Shown here: piece after piece, positions 36,392 to 46,211 of the stretch | Layout: every line of letters starts with the position of its first letter | Numbering within the stretch: position 1 is the first letter of the stretch | NCBI RefSeq assembly: GCF_018613535.1 | Contig: NZ_JAGGQB010000005.1 | Location: forward strand, 62,001-126,000 | Reading direction: 5' to 3' | Source of the DNA: Bacillus sp. ISL-51 | GTDB taxonomy: Bacteria; Bacillota; Bacilli; Bacillales; Bacillaceae | Length of the DNA stretch: 64,000 bases | Translations under genes and position numbers: made by a program | The notes under the pieces: generated by a model | What the model was told of the DNA's origin: nothing | The model's input: the letters and a program-made list of their open reading frames with translations, nothing else | Database searches by the model: none

Positions 36392-38467
36392 CTATTTCTG
36401 TGGTTCTTCCTTATAATCACATTCCACGCATTGGACTTGTATGCCTTTTTTGAGTTTTTTCTCTACGAGCATATTTTCACATTTCGGGCATTTTCGTTCA
36501 ATCGGTTTGTCCCAGGATACGAAATCGCATTCAGGGTAACGGTCACAGCCGTAAAACACGCGTTTCTTTTTCGATTTTCGTTCAACAATATTTCCTTCAT
36601 GGCACTTAGGGCACTTTACGCCGATTTGTTTGACGATCGGTTTTGTATTCCGGCAGTCAGGAAAATTAGAGCACGCCATGAATTTGCCGTAACGCCCCAT
36701 TTTATACACCATTCGGGAGCCGCATAGCTCACAGTCTTCATCAGCGTATTCAGGCTCAATCTCTACTTCTTTCATCTCGGCTTCCGCTTTTTTCACCCGT
36801 TTTTCGAAATCGGTATAAAAGCTGTCAATGATTTGTACCCATTCCGTCTGGCCGTCTTCCACATGGTCAAGATCTCTTTCCATTTTGGCCGTAAATTCAA
36901 CGTTAATGATCTCCGGAAAAAATTCCATGATGAGGTCAAGCACGATCTGACCTAATTCCGTCGGCACAAACCGTTTATTGTCCAGTGCGACGTAACCGCG
37001 TCGCTGGATGGTGTCAAGAGTCGGCGCATATGTTGACGGACGGCCTATCCCAAGCTCTTCAAGGGTTTTGACTAGGCGTGCCTCTGTGTAGCGCGGAGGC
37101 GGCTGAGTAAAGTGCTGTTCAGGCTCAATATCCTTTGATAAGACCGTGTCTCCTTCTTTAAGATCTGGGAGCATGCGATCTTTTTCTTCAAGCTGATCGT
37201 CTTTTCCCTCTACATAGACTTTCATAAAACCGGAGAACTTGACTTTACTTCCGTTAGCCCGGAATGTCAATCCGTTGTTGCTGAGGTCGACACTCATCGT
37301 ATCCAAGACGGCAGATGCCATTTGGCTGGCGACAAAGCGTTCCCAAATCAGCTTGTATAATCTGAGCTGGTCTCTTCCCAGCACGGCTTTTAAATCGGCA
37401 GGTTTTCTGAGCACGGAAGTCGGGCGGATCGCTTCGTGGGCGTCTTGTGTATTTTCATTCTTCTTCGCCGCTTTGCGTTTTCCGGCTAAAAACTCTTTTC
37501 CGTATGCCTGGTCAATAAAGGATGCAGCTTCATCAACGGCCGTGTTTGAAATCCGGGTTGAATCCGTTCTCATATACGTAATTAAACCGACCGTTCCTTC
37601 TTTGCCGAGGTCAATTCCTTCATATAATTGCTGGGCGATCATCATCGTTTTCTTCGCTCGGAAATTAAGTTTCCGGGCAGCCTCCTGCTGAAGGGTGGAC
37701 GTCGTAAACGGCAGAGCGGGATTACGTTTCCGTTCTTTTTTCGTTACCTTGTCTACCGTATATTTGTTCCCTTTCAGTTCAGCGAGAACAGCTTTCACGT
37801 CTTCTTCGCTTTTTAAAGGAAGCTTTTTGCCGTTTTTCCCGAAAAAGCCTGCTTCAAATGTTTCTTTGTCTTTTAAAAATGAGCCGGTAATCGTCCAGTA
37901 TTCTTCAGGCTTAAAGTCGTTGATTTCTTTCTCGCGGTCAATAATCAGACGGAGCGCAACGGATTGCACGCGGCCCGCGCTGAGCCCTTTTTTCACTTTT
38001 TTCCAAAGGATCGGGCTGATCTTGTATCCGACGAGTCTGTCTAATATGCGCCGCGCCTGCTGCGCATCGACAAGATCCATATTAATCATGCGCGGATGTT
38101 TAAATGATTCTTTAATGGCATCTTTCGTTATTTCATTAAAGACCACCCGGCAGTCAGAGCCGAGGTCAAGATCAAGGCTGTGGGCAAGATGCCATGCAAT
38201 CGCTTCCCCTTCTCTGTCGGGGTCAGCCGCGAGATAGACTTTTTTGGCTTTCTTTGCCGCTGTTTTTAATTCTTTTAAAACAGGGCCTTTTCCTCGGATC
38301 GTAATATATTTCGGTTCAAAGTTCTGTTCGATGTCAACTCCCATTTGACTTTTCGGGAGATCCCGGACATGTCCCATTGAAGCTTTGACTTTATATTTTT
38401 TACCTAAATAACGTTCAATCGTTTTCGCCTTAGCCGGCGATTCCACGATGACTAGATAATCAGACAT
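36392..38467 (-). CDS. topA: DNA topoisomerase I
   Basis: A 691-residue type IA topoisomerase relaxing negative supercoils. Toprim domain at the start ([31 protein letters not shown]), active-site tyrosine in [13 protein letters not shown] near residue 298, and three C-terminal four-cysteine zinc ribbons: CELCGSRM...CSNFPDC, CPKCHEG...CDRYPEC and CPKCENM...CVEC. ATG at 38467 (MSDYLVIV) follows GAGGGGGATGAAA; codons upstream to 38482 are in frame but lie in the Shine-Dalgarno. It has its own candidate promoter. Confidence 0.98.
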   Translation of the reverse strand: MSDYLVIVESPAKAKTIERYLGKKYKVKASMGHVRDLPKSQMGVDIEQNFEPKYITIRGKGPVLKELKTAAKKAKKVYLAADPDREGEAIAWHLAHSLDLDLGSDCRVVFNEITKDAIKESFKHPRMINMDLVDAQQARRILDRLVGYKISPILWKKVKKGLSAGRVQSVALRLIIDREKEINDFKPEEYWTITGSFLKDKETFEAGFFGKNGKKLPLKSEEDVKAVLAELKGNKYTVDKVTKKERKRNPALPFTTSTLQQEAARKLNFRAKKTMMIAQQLYEGIDLGKEGTVGLITYMRTDSTRISNTAVDEAASFIDQAYGKEFLAGKRKAAKKNENTQDAHEAIRPTSVLRKPADLKAVLGRDQLRLYKLIWERFVASQMASAVLDTMSVDLSNNGLTFRANGSKVKFSGFMKVYVEGKDDQLEEKDRMLPDLKEGDTVLSKDIEPEQHFTQPPPRYTEARLVKTLEELGIGRPSTYAPTLDTIQRRGYVALDNKRFVPTELGQIVLDLIMEFFPEIINVEFTAKMERDLDHVEDGQTEWVQIIDSFYTDFEKRVKKAEAEMKEVEIEPEYADEDCELCGSRMVYKMGRYGKFMACSNFPDCRNTKPIVKQIGVKCPKCHEGNIVERKSKKKRVFYGCDRYPECDFVSWDKPIERKCPKCENMLVEKKLKKGIQVQCVECDYKEEPQK

Positions 38468-38611
38468 TTTCATCCCCCTCAAGAGGTGTTCTCTCTCTTC
38501 TCAAGTATCAATTCATTTTAGAGCTGCCTTTTTATGGCTTTCAACATTTCATTCTTTATGATGAACGTCATTTTATACATGAAAATCAATGTGCAACTTT
38601 AAATCCTCACT

Positions 38612-38641
38612 ATTATTAAATATTACAATGCCGTTTGTCAA
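38612..38641 (-). promoter_or_regulatory. Candidate SigA promoter of topA
   Basis: Consensus -35 TTGACA (38636-38641), spacer 17-18 nt, -10 read as TAATAA or AATAAT (38612-38618). It begins just after the dprA stop codon, leaving a leader of about 140 nt before topA. A second TATAAA-type box with an extended TG lies closer to topA but has no good -35. Confidence 0.6.
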
Positions 38642-38649
38642 ACGATATT

Positions 38650-39549
38650 TCAAAAGGGTTCCGTATACTGAACGTTTTGCCCGGTCAGCTCTCCGTCAAT
38701 ATCCTCTGCGCATAACACAGCTTTCGCCCCTTCTTGAATCAGTTTTATAGGTCCTCCGGAATATGGATTAAATATGGAACCGGGAACGGCAAATACTTCT
38801 CTTCCTTGTTCAAGAGCTTGATAGGCCGTGATTAATGAACCGCTTTTTTCTTTTCCCTGTACAACTACAATTCCTTCACTTAATCCGCTGATGATGCGGT
38901 TTCTCATCGGAAAATGCCACTTTTTAGGCTTTGTTTCAGGGGGATGCTCTGATAGAAGGAGCTGATGTTCAGCCATGTATTCTGCTAACGGGAGATTTTC
39001 TCGGGGATAGATATGGTGAAAGCCGCCGGCTATTACGCCGATCGTATGCCCTTTTGCCCTGATGCTCGCCTTATGAGACAATCCGTCTATACCTGCTGCG
39101 AGCCCGCTTACAATAATCCAGCCTTTTTTTGAAAGTTCAGCGGTAAGATGATGAACCGCTTTTATCCCGTCTTCCGTCGGTTTCCTCGTTCCTACAATCC
39201 CGATTTTTCTTCCTTTTTCGAGAAGTGATGCATCTCCTTTTGCAAATAACACAGCCGGCGGATCATAAATCGTTTTCAGCCATGAAGGATATCGGCTTGA
39301 TGAAATCGGAATGACTGAAATCCCTTGGCGGCGGAAATCTGAAAGAGCACCTTCAAGCTTCGGGCTCTCACGCTCAATTTGCAGCTTAATGGCTTCAGAA
39401 TCTATTTTCCCTCCTGATAAAGCGGTTAAAGGATGAGGATCTCGTGCAAAAGACAGAGTAGAATCGGCTTTCCACCATTTTAATAGAAGAGACGGGGATA
39501 TGAATTGTTTGATTCTGCAGATGATCAGACTCCGTGACGTTTGATCCAA
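38650..39549 (-). CDS. dprA: DNA processing protein DprA (Smf)
   Basis: A 299-residue RecA-loading protein for natural transformation. The Rossmann-like core shows GIVGTRKPTEDGIKAV, IVSGLAAGIDGLSHKAS and the conserved MRNRIISGLSEGIVVVQ, then KSGSLITA. No C-terminal winged-helix domain is present, as usual for the short Bacillus form. Start is TTG at 39547-39549, 10 nt after GGAGG. A terminator separates it from sucD, and topA with a promoter follows, so it may be a monocistronic unit. In B. subtilis it is ComK-dependent; I could not identify a ComK box here. Confidence 0.95.
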   Translation of the reverse strand: MDQTSRSLIICRIKQFISPSLLLKWWKADSTLSFARDPHPLTALSGGKIDSEAIKLQIERESPKLEGALSDFRRQGISVIPISSSRYPSWLKTIYDPPAVLFAKGDASLLEKGRKIGIVGTRKPTEDGIKAVHHLTAELSKKGWIIVSGLAAGIDGLSHKASIRAKGHTIGVIAGGFHHIYPRENLPLAEYMAEHQLLLSEHPPETKPKKWHFPMRNRIISGLSEGIVVVQGKEKSGSLITAYQALEQGREVFAVPGSIFNPYSGGPIKLIQEGAKAVLCAEDIDGELTGQNVQYTEPF

Positions 39550-39579
39550 CTCAAAATGACCTCCTCTTTTTTAACAGCA

Positions 39580-39612
39580 AAAATAGGAACAGCCGTTACG
39601 GCTGCCCCTTTT
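39580..39612 (-). terminator. Intrinsic terminator after sucD
   Basis: GGGGCAGCCG and CGGCTGTTCC form a 10-bp stem with TAA loop on the minus strand, followed by TATTTTTG. It starts a few bases after the sucD stop codon. Confidence 0.88.
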
Positions 39613-39616
39613 ATCA

Positions 39617-40519
39617 TTAGTGAGTTTTGCACGTTTCAAATAAGCCTTTTTCTTTTAACACCTTAATCAGCGTTTCCCCCATGACAGATGGTGTTTCCGC
39701 TACTTCAATACCGCAGGCGTTCATCGTTTTGACTTTTTCATCCGCTGTGCCTTTTCCTCCGGAGATGATAGCGCCGGCATGTCCCATGCGTTTTCCAGGA
39801 GGTGCGGTTTTACCGCCGATAAAGCCGACAACAGGTTTTGTCATGTTGGCTTTTACCCACTCTGCCGCTTCCTCTTCAGCAGTACCGCCGATTTCACCGA
39901 TCATAATAACGGCATGTGTCTCAGGATCTTCGTTAAACGCTTTTAACACGTCAATAAAGTTCGTGCCGTTGACCGGGTCTCCGCCGATTCCCACAGCCGT
40001 AGACTGGCCTACACCCGCTTCTGAAAGCTGATGCACGGCTTCGTATGTTAATGTTCCCGAACGGGACACAACGCCTACATGGCCCTTTTTATGAATGTAT
40101 CCCGGCATAATGCCGATTTTGCATTCTTCAGGTGTAATAACGCCGGGACAGTTCGGTCCTATTAATCTCGTTTTCTTGCCTTCCATAAAGCGCTTCACTT
40201 TCACCATGTCCAAAACAGGAATGTGCTCAGTGATGCAAATGACTAGATCAAGTTCAGCGTCTACCGCTTCCATGATTGCATCCGCCGCAAATGGAGCCGG
40301 AACATAGATGACTGACGCGTTAGCGCCTGTCGTATGAACAGCTTCTGCGACCGTATTAAATACAGGCACTCCTTCCGCTTCTGTTCCGCCTTTTCCAGGT
40401 GTTACCCCGCCAACGATGTTCGTGCCGTATTCAAGCATTTGCTTCGTATGAAATAAAGCGGTAGAACCTGTAATCCCCTGTACAATAACTCTTGTATCTT
40501 TATTGATAAAAACACTCAT
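39617..40519 (-). CDS. sucD: Succinyl-CoA ligase (ADP-forming), alpha subunit
   Basis: A 300-residue CoA-binding subunit; the enzyme interconverts succinyl-CoA and succinate with ATP formation in the TCA cycle. The N-terminal CoA-binding fold has [20 protein letters not shown] and GGVTPGKGG, and the phosphorylated catalytic histidine is in [13 protein letters not shown] near residue 245. Twenty-eight nt downstream of sucC in the two-gene operon. Length is standard. Confidence 0.98.
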   Translation of the reverse strand: MSVFINKDTRVIVQGITGSTALFHTKQMLEYGTNIVGGVTPGKGGTEAEGVPVFNTVAEAVHTTGANASVIYVPAPFAADAIMEAVDAELDLVICITEHIPVLDMVKVKRFMEGKKTRLIGPNCPGVITPEECKIGIMPGYIHKKGHVGVVSRSGTLTYEAVHQLSEAGVGQSTAVGIGGDPVNGTNFIDVLKAFNEDPETHAVIMIGEIGGTAEEEAAEWVKANMTKPVVGFIGGKTAPPGKRMGHAGAIISGGKGTADEKVKTMNACGIEVAETPSVMGETLIKVLKEKGLFETCKTH

Positions 40520-40547
40520 TATCTGGTCCCCTGCCTTTCATTCTTTC

Positions 40548-41705
40548 CTAAACTAAGGATACGATTTTCTGCGCGCCGTCTGCCATTGATTCCGCAGATG
40601 TGATATTTAAGCCTGATTCATTCAGGATTTTCTTTCCTAAATCTACGTTTGTCCCTTCAAGGCGCACGACCAGCGGCAATGTCAATCCGACTTGTCTCGT
40701 CGCTTCAACAACACCCTCTGCGATGACATCACACTTCATGATGCCTCCGAAAATATTGACGAAAATCCCTTTTACGTTTTGATCGGAAAGAATGATTTTA
40801 AATGCTTCCGTTACTTTTTCAGCGGTTGCGCCGCCCCCGACATCCAGGAAGTTTGCAGGTTCTCCGCCGTAGTGTTTAATGATATCCATCGTAGACATCG
40901 CAAGACCCGCGCCGTTTACCATACAGCCGATATTTCCATCAAGGGAGATATAGCTTAAATCGTACTTAGACGCTTCGATTTCTTTCGGATCCTCTTCGTC
41001 TAAATCTCTATATTCCAAAATGTCTTTTTGTCTGTATAACGCATTGCTGTCGAAGTTCAGCTTAGCATCCAGCGCCATGACGTTTCCGTCTCCCGTTACG
41101 ACGAGAGGGTTGATTTCGGCGATAGAGCAGTCCTTCTCAACAAATGCTTTATATAGGCCAAGCATAAATTTAGCGGCTTTACCGACAAGCTCTTTCGGGA
41201 TGTTAATTGCGAATGCAATTTCCCTGGCTTGATAGCCTTGAAGGCCGACAGCCGGATCAATGACCGCTTTTTTGATTTTCTCCGGTGTTTTTTCCGCTAC
41301 TTCTTCAATTTCCGTGCCGCCTTCTTCAGACGCCATTAACACGATTCTTGAAGTGGCGCGGTCAAGTACAAGCCCGACGTAATATTCTTTTTTAATATCG
41401 CAGCCTTCTTCAATAAGTAAGCGTTTTATTACTCGTCCGTCAGGACCCGTTTGATGTGTGACGAGCGTTTTGCCTAACAATTCTTCGGCATATTGCTTCA
41501 CTTCATCTTTTGTTTTTGCAATCTTTACCCCACCAGCTTTGCCGCGGCCGCCAGCATGGATTTGCGCCTTTACGACATAAACCGAGCTTGACAGACTCTC
41601 TGCTTTTTCAACTGCTTCCTCTGCTGTAAAAGCCACTTTACCTTCAGGAACAGACACCCCATATTTTCTGAGGACTTCTTTTCCCTGGTACTCATGGATA
41701 TTCAT
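40548..41705 (-). CDS. sucC: Succinyl-CoA ligase (ADP-forming), beta subunit
   Basis: A 385-residue ATP-grasp subunit. The N-terminus [17 protein letters not shown] is characteristic, with nucleotide-binding [15 protein letters not shown] (about 46-60) and [18 protein letters not shown] (about 197-214). Start ATG at 41703-41705 follows GTTAGGAGGATGGGAA; an ORF start at 41732 lies upstream of this site and is rejected. It has a strong promoter with a cre-like element, so sucCD is transcribed on its own. Confidence 0.98.
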   Translation of the reverse strand: MNIHEYQGKEVLRKYGVSVPEGKVAFTAEEAVEKAESLSSSVYVVKAQIHAGGRGKAGGVKIAKTKDEVKQYAEELLGKTLVTHQTGPDGRVIKRLLIEEGCDIKKEYYVGLVLDRATSRIVLMASEEGGTEIEEVAEKTPEKIKKAVIDPAVGLQGYQAREIAFAINIPKELVGKAAKFMLGLYKAFVEKDCSIAEINPLVVTGDGNVMALDAKLNFDSNALYRQKDILEYRDLDEEDPKEIEASKYDLSYISLDGNIGCMVNGAGLAMSTMDIIKHYGGEPANFLDVGGGATAEKVTEAFKIILSDQNVKGIFVNIFGGIMKCDVIAEGVVEATRQVGLTLPLVVRLEGTNVDLGKKILNESGLNITSAESMADGAQKIVSLV

Positions 41706-41741
41706 TTCCCATCCTCCTAACTTATGTAGCAAAACTAAAAA

Positions 41742-41757
41742 TAGACTGCGCTTTCAT
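41742..41757 (-). promoter_or_regulatory. CcpA cre-like operator at the sucC start of transcription
   Basis: Minus-strand ATGAAAGCGCAGTCTA matches the cre consensus WTGNAARCGNWWWCAW at 12 of 14 defined positions. It begins within the -10 of the sucC promoter and covers the expected +1, a place where bound CcpA would block initiation. Repression of TCA genes by glucose is known in Bacillus. Confidence 0.65.
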
Positions 41758-41784
41758 TCTATATAATACTGGAAGAATTGTCTA
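41756..41784 (-). promoter_or_regulatory. SigA promoter of sucCD
   Basis: -35 TAGACA (41779-41784), 17-nt spacer, -10 TAGAAT (41756-41761) on the minus strand, each one base from consensus. It leaves a leader of about 45 nt before the sucC start codon. Confidence 0.8.
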
Positions 41785-41879
41785 GGGTTCGAAACAAAAT
41801 CTTTCTATCCTTCCAAACATTCTAACTTTTATTTTATTAAAAATATAAATTTCAACGGAGTCCGGGAAATGAATGTACC

Positions 41880-42161
41880 TTATTTTTCGTTTTTCAGACT
41901 GTCATCGAGCCTGTATACAAATGAAAAAATCTCAGCAACAGTTTCATAAAGCGCCTCCGGAATTTGATCGTCAACTGTTAAATGGCGCATTAATTCGACA
42001 AGAGTCGTGTCTTCCTGAATGGGGACTCCCGCCTTTTCAGCTTCTTTGATGATATTTTCCGCCACATGCCCTCTGCCTGTCGCGATGACTCTGGGAGCGT
42101 TATCTTTCTGCCGGTCATAATGCAGGGCGACAGCTTTTCTTAACGGGGTTTGTTCTTTCAT
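41880..42161 (-). CDS. ylqH: YlqH, FlhB C-terminal-domain-like protein
   Basis: A 93-residue protein without membrane helices. It aligns by eye over nearly all its length with the part of FlhB after the NPTH autocleavage site: YlqH ALHYDRQKDNAPRVIATG vs FlhB ALKYDEKKMDAPYIVAKG, and IPEALYETVAEIFSFVY vs VPEDFFKVIAEILAYVY. The N-P-T-H itself is missing, so it resembles a ready-cut FlhB-CC fragment. The start codon overlaps the ylqG stop by 4 nt (ATGA). Function is unknown in Bacillus; FlhB-like fragments (FlhX) can substitute for the FlhB tail in some bacteria. Confidence 0.85.
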   Translation of the reverse strand: MKEQTPLRKAVALHYDRQKDNAPRVIATGRGHVAENIIKEAEKAGVPIQEDTTLVELMRHLTVDDQIPEALYETVAEIFSFVYRLDDSLKNEK

Positions 42162-43876
42162 ATTTTCACATCCACTTCCTGCCCTCCGCTTTTTGCCATA
42201 AACTCCTCCATCACAGCATTTTGTTCTTCAGGCCGTCTTTTTTTTGCCGTAACGCCGGACAGGCTGTAGCCCGTTTCTTTTAAAGCCTCTTTCAGACCCG
42301 GCACGAATGGATCAATTGCCGCTTGCAGCTCAAAGTCGGTTTCGATAGAAATGGTCATCACATTTTGCTGAATCATACAATCGACGATGGTTTCTTTTAA
42401 CGTCTCCAGCTGCAGCAAAAAAAGCAGCCTGCAATGTGACGGGTCAAGCTTTCCGTCAGGCTTTTTCTGTCCTTTAAAAAGAACGGTCATATCATGTTCA
42501 TATGCAGACGGGCCGAGCGGAAATGACAGCATGATCTGCGTGAAGGACGGATGGGTTTGTTCGATAAAAAGCTGACCGTTTAATTTGTGCATAAGCGGCT
42601 CTGCCTCTTGTTTAACCGATTGCGGCACATCTTGAAGCAAACGGGCGGCATGGAGGGCCGTCTTTAAAGATTGTTTATCAGCCGTTTGCGGAGAAACGCC
42701 TTGTTCAAACGATTTAATGAATGTTAATTCATCGCGGGCGCCCAATCCTTTTTTCAGCCTCTGTAAAAGGCTTAGCACGTCATGCTTTTCAGCAAATTTC
42801 AGTTCTGTCAGCTGCACAGCTTTTTCGAAAACAGCTGCCTCTTGATCGGTCAGCTGTGCGGTGTGAAGAACAGACGGTGCTTTACCTGTTTTTTCTAAAG
42901 AAAATAGGGTTTTGATCACGTTCGCTGTTTCTTTCACCGGTTGGTTTTCGTTTTTTTCAGCGGACACCAGCAATTTCTCCAGAAGCTGTTTTGCCTCTCT
43001 CTTAGGTATTTCAGTGCCTGTCCCGACACTTGGTAAAGCGCGTCTGTCTGAGTGGCTGTCTGCGGGGGTTTTCACATTTCCCGATGTTTCACGGACCGGG
43101 AAAGGTTTTTTCTCTGCTGTCAATTCGCCTTCTTCTTTCTGGCCTGTCTCAGAAAGAGGCATATCCGCAGCCGATGCAAGCTTTTTCAAAAGGCGCTCGG
43201 CATGAAGATCAGTTTCTGAGTTTAATACATCAGCTACGGCCTCCTTGAGGCCTGAAAGCTCTTTTCCCGATTGGGGAGCCTGATTGATCGCCTGAAGCAG
43301 CCGGGACAGCAGACGGCGGGTCGGAACCGGATATTTGACGGCATGAATGCCTGACAATACCTCCGGATGAACGGGAAGCTCCCGTTTCAGCGCGAATACG
43401 ACTGTGTCTGCCGCCTTCTTCAATTCGGCGGGCGGCAGGGATCCCGCCCAGCGGACAGCAGCTTTAAGATTGTTTTCTGTCATCGGCAGCTTGTTTTTCA
43501 TAAATGTTCCGGCGATTTGAAGAGATGCCGGGTCAGATTTAATGGAAAGGGCGTTTAAAAGCCTGCCGGCGGCATCTTGAACGGTTTTAGGGCTGCCTTC
43601 AAACCGGTCAACGACCTGAAGGCGGCCCATTTTTTCTGCCGGCTGTTTATCATAGGAAAACCAGTAGTACGCCTGCGGGCGGATTTCGGCTTCAAGGTTG
43701 CCCTGTATCGTTTGGCCGCCGATTTGGATGAGGGCGCTTTGATCCCCCAGTAAACGGAGAACCTTCCCTAAAAGCAGCCTCTGTGTTCCGCTTTGTTTAT
43801 CACCGTCTTGCTGCGCGGCAGCGCTTCCTGCCATCAGCTGTTTGAACGCCGTTTGTATATCGCCGCTTATGTTCAT
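42158..43876 (-). CDS. ylqG: YlqG, large protein with a FliK-like C-terminal domain
   Basis: A 572-residue soluble protein of unsettled function. The N-terminal 110 residues contain a beta-rich block (GKVLRLLGDQSALIQIGGQ, then QAYYWFSYDK); the middle is Lys/Glu/Ala-rich and low-complexity; the last 130 residues resemble the Flg_hook domain of FliK, with LLFLLQLETLKETIVDCMI, then FVPGLKEALKETGYSLSGVT. It lies 16 nt after rnhB and is coupled to ylqH, an FlhB-tail homolog. The domain pair suggests an export-switch role, but it could be a decayed paralog. Confidence 0.8.
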   Translation of the reverse strand: MNISGDIQTAFKQLMAGSAAAQQDGDKQSGTQRLLLGKVLRLLGDQSALIQIGGQTIQGNLEAEIRPQAYYWFSYDKQPAEKMGRLQVVDRFEGSPKTVQDAAGRLLNALSIKSDPASLQIAGTFMKNKLPMTENNLKAAVRWAGSLPPAELKKAADTVVFALKRELPVHPEVLSGIHAVKYPVPTRRLLSRLLQAINQAPQSGKELSGLKEAVADVLNSETDLHAERLLKKLASAADMPLSETGQKEEGELTAEKKPFPVRETSGNVKTPADSHSDRRALPSVGTGTEIPKREAKQLLEKLLVSAEKNENQPVKETANVIKTLFSLEKTGKAPSVLHTAQLTDQEAAVFEKAVQLTELKFAEKHDVLSLLQRLKKGLGARDELTFIKSFEQGVSPQTADKQSLKTALHAARLLQDVPQSVKQEAEPLMHKLNGQLFIEQTHPSFTQIMLSFPLGPSAYEHDMTVLFKGQKKPDGKLDPSHCRLLFLLQLETLKETIVDCMIQQNVMTISIETDFELQAAIDPFVPGLKEALKETGYSLSGVTAKKRRPEEQNAVMEEFMAKSGGQEVDVKI

Positions 43877-43892
43877 GTCTTAAGCCCCTCTT

Positions 43893-44660
43893 CTAACAAT
43901 AAGATTGAACGGGAGCGAACGTTTTTCTGTGAATAGTTGTCGGTCCGTATGCCGCAAGAGCTTCAAGATGTTCTTTCGTTCCGTAGCCTTTGTTTTTCTC
44001 GAAGCCGTACATCGGGTATGTTTTCGCATACTCGGCCATCAGGCGGTCCCGCGTCACTTTGGCTATACAGGCTCCGGCAGCGATCGAAACGCTTTTCGCA
44101 TCGCCTTTTACAATAGACGATTGCGGGATATCGACCGGAAGCGTCATTGCGTCTGCAAGCAGATAATCCGGCGCTTTTTCCAGCTCATTAACTGCCTTGA
44201 CCATCGCCAGTCTTGCCGCCTCGTATATGTTTATCCGGTCAATGACAGAAGCGTCAACAATGCCGATTCCGATGGATACCGCTTCTTCCGTAATCCGGCT
44301 GTAATACTCCTCCAGCTTCTTCTCGGAAAGCTTTTTTGAATCTGTCAGGCCGAGGATTTCGCATTCCGCCGGCAATATAACGGCGCCTGCGACAACCGGT
44401 CCGGCCAGCGGCCCTCTCCCCGCTTCGTCAATACCCGCAATGAGATGGAAGCCCTTTTTGTATGACAGCCTTTCGTAGGCCGTCATGTTCAGCCACTGCT
44501 CTTTGAGCGCTTTTTCCTTCGCATACTTTTTCAGCCATTGCTCTGCAAGCGCCTGTACGCTTTTTCTGGGGTCTTTTTCGCATTGGGCAAGGAATGGGTC
44601 GCGTTCGTCCTTCACCTCTTGCAGGCGCTCTTTTACGCTTTTTACGGTTAATGTATTCAC
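43893..44660 (-). CDS. rnhB: Ribonuclease HII
   Basis: A 255-residue RNase H that cuts the RNA strand at ribonucleotide-DNA junctions. The signature IAGIDEAGRGPLAGPVVAGAVIL is at about residues 74-96, with catalytic Asp and Glu in DEAGRG, and the second Asp in LLADAMTLP. The first 70 residues form the Bacillus-type N-terminal extension. Start is GTG (GTGAATACATT) after AAGAGAAA. It follows rbgA beyond a terminator, so a separate promoter is probable but was not found. Confidence 0.97.
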   Translation of the reverse strand: MNTLTVKSVKERLQEVKDERDPFLAQCEKDPRKSVQALAEQWLKKYAKEKALKEQWLNMTAYERLSYKKGFHLIAGIDEAGRGPLAGPVVAGAVILPAECEILGLTDSKKLSEKKLEEYYSRITEEAVSIGIGIVDASVIDRINIYEAARLAMVKAVNELEKAPDYLLADAMTLPVDIPQSSIVKGDAKSVSIAAGACIAKVTRDRLMAEYAKTYPMYGFEKNKGYGTKEHLEALAAYGPTTIHRKTFAPVQSYC

Positions 44661-44701
44661 TTTCTCTTCTCCCTTACTTTATGTATATCGGTCCGGCGCG
44701 G

Positions 44702-44738
44702 AAAAAATAAAGACCCGCATCGCTGCGCGTCTTTATTC
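44702..44738 (-). terminator. Intrinsic terminator after rbgA
   Basis: On the minus strand AATAAAGACGCGCAG pairs with TGCGGGTCTTTATT (imperfect near the loop), followed by TTTTCC. The upstream arm includes the rbgA stop codon. Confidence 0.88.
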
Positions 44739-45581
44739 TGATGGTTTTTCAAATGACAGCCTGCCGAACTTTTCCGTCCGGATGTCCCGGATGATGACCT
44801 CTGTCGTTTTATCGTAGTCAATAAGCCCGCCGCTCATGATACAGCCGCGTTTTTCGCCGATTGCGTCAAAAAGGGCAGCAATGTCTTCCGGAATGTCTTG
44901 AAGGCTGTAGCGCTCTTTTAAACGATCGGGATAATGCTCTTCCAGAAAGCGCAGCCCGAAAACGGCTACGTCTTGTAAATTGATGATGGAATCTTTGATC
45001 GCCCCGGTGATTGCCAGGCGCAAACCGACGAGCTCATCTTCAAATTTAGGCCATAAAATACCCGGCGTATCTAAAAGCTCTAATTCCTTGCCCACTTTCA
45101 CCCATTGCTGGGATGTGGTAATACCGGGTCTGTCCCCTGTCTTGGCAATGTTCTTCTTGGCGAGTCGGTTGATAAGCGTTGATTTTCCGACGTTCGGAAT
45201 CCCGATAATTAAAGCGCGGATGGCCCTCGGCTTGATGCCTTTTGCTTTCATTTTATCGAACTTATCCTTTAACAGCTCCTTCGAGGATGGCACGATTTGA
45301 TGCAAGCCTTGTCCGTTGACGGAGTTGATGGAAAGAGAGGGAATGCCCTGCTGTTCAAAATGGGTTTTCCACTGCGCCGTCACTGCTGCGTCGGCTTTAT
45401 CTGCTTTATTTAACAGCATAATGCGCGGCTTATTTTTTAAAATCTCCTCAATCATCGGATTTCTGGATGACATGGGGATTCTCGCGTCAACCAATTCGTA
45501 TACGATATCAATTAATTTTAGTTTTTCTGTTACTTCCCGTCTTGCTTTAGCCATATGGCCCGGGAACCATTGAATGGTCAT
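44733..45581 (-). CDS. rbgA: Ribosome biogenesis GTPase RbgA (YlqF)
   Basis: A 282-residue circularly permuted GTPase required for late 50S assembly. The G4 motif NKADKAD (about residue 58) precedes the P-loop [14 protein letters not shown] (about 127), and the DTPGI G3 motif comes after, an order diagnostic of this family. A C-terminal ANTAR-like RNA-binding domain follows. It lies between two terminators with a candidate promoter of its own, just downstream of rplS. Confidence 0.97.
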   Translation of the reverse strand: MTIQWFPGHMAKARREVTEKLKLIDIVYELVDARIPMSSRNPMIEEILKNKPRIMLLNKADKADAAVTAQWKTHFEQQGIPSLSINSVNGQGLHQIVPSSKELLKDKFDKMKAKGIKPRAIRALIIGIPNVGKSTLINRLAKKNIAKTGDRPGITTSQQWVKVGKELELLDTPGILWPKFEDELVGLRLAITGAIKDSIINLQDVAVFGLRFLEEHYPDRLKERYSLQDIPEDIAALFDAIGEKRGCIMSGGLIDYDKTTEVIIRDIRTEKFGRLSFEKPSE

Positions 45582-45638
45582 GTGACTCTGACACCTGCCT
45601 TATTTCCCGAAACCGTAAGTTCCGGTGATCTCTTATGT

Positions 45639-45667
45639 ATTTTACGTTGCTTATGCCGCTTTTACAA
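45639..45667 (-). promoter_or_regulatory. Candidate SigA promoter of rbgA
   Basis: -35 TTGTAA (45662-45667), 17-nt spacer, -10 TAAAAT (45639-45644) on the minus strand. It follows immediately after the rplS terminator, which supports independent transcription of rbgA. Confidence 0.6.
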
Positions 45668-45675
45668 ATTTAATA

Positions 45676-45711
45676 TAAAAAAAGAGCCTGTTACGGGTAA
45701 CAAGCTCTTTT
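45676..45711 (-). terminator. Intrinsic terminator after rplS
   Basis: AAAGAGCTTGTTAC and GTAACAGGCTCTTT form a stem with one mismatch on the minus strand, followed by TTTTTAT. Strong, and 13 nt after the rplS stop. Confidence 0.93.
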
Positions 45712-45723
45712 CGTTCGTTATCA

Positions 45724-46205
<482 letters not shown>

Positions 46206-46211
46206 TAGGAT

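Noticed and set aside
37239-38237. Plus-strand open frames of 150 and 180 codons
   Set aside because: Antisense to topA, no recognisable protein features and no start signals.
39550-39616. ComK box upstream of dprA
   Set aside because: dprA is ComK-dependent in B. subtilis, but no AAAA-N5-TTTT pair with proper spacing was found between sucD and dprA.
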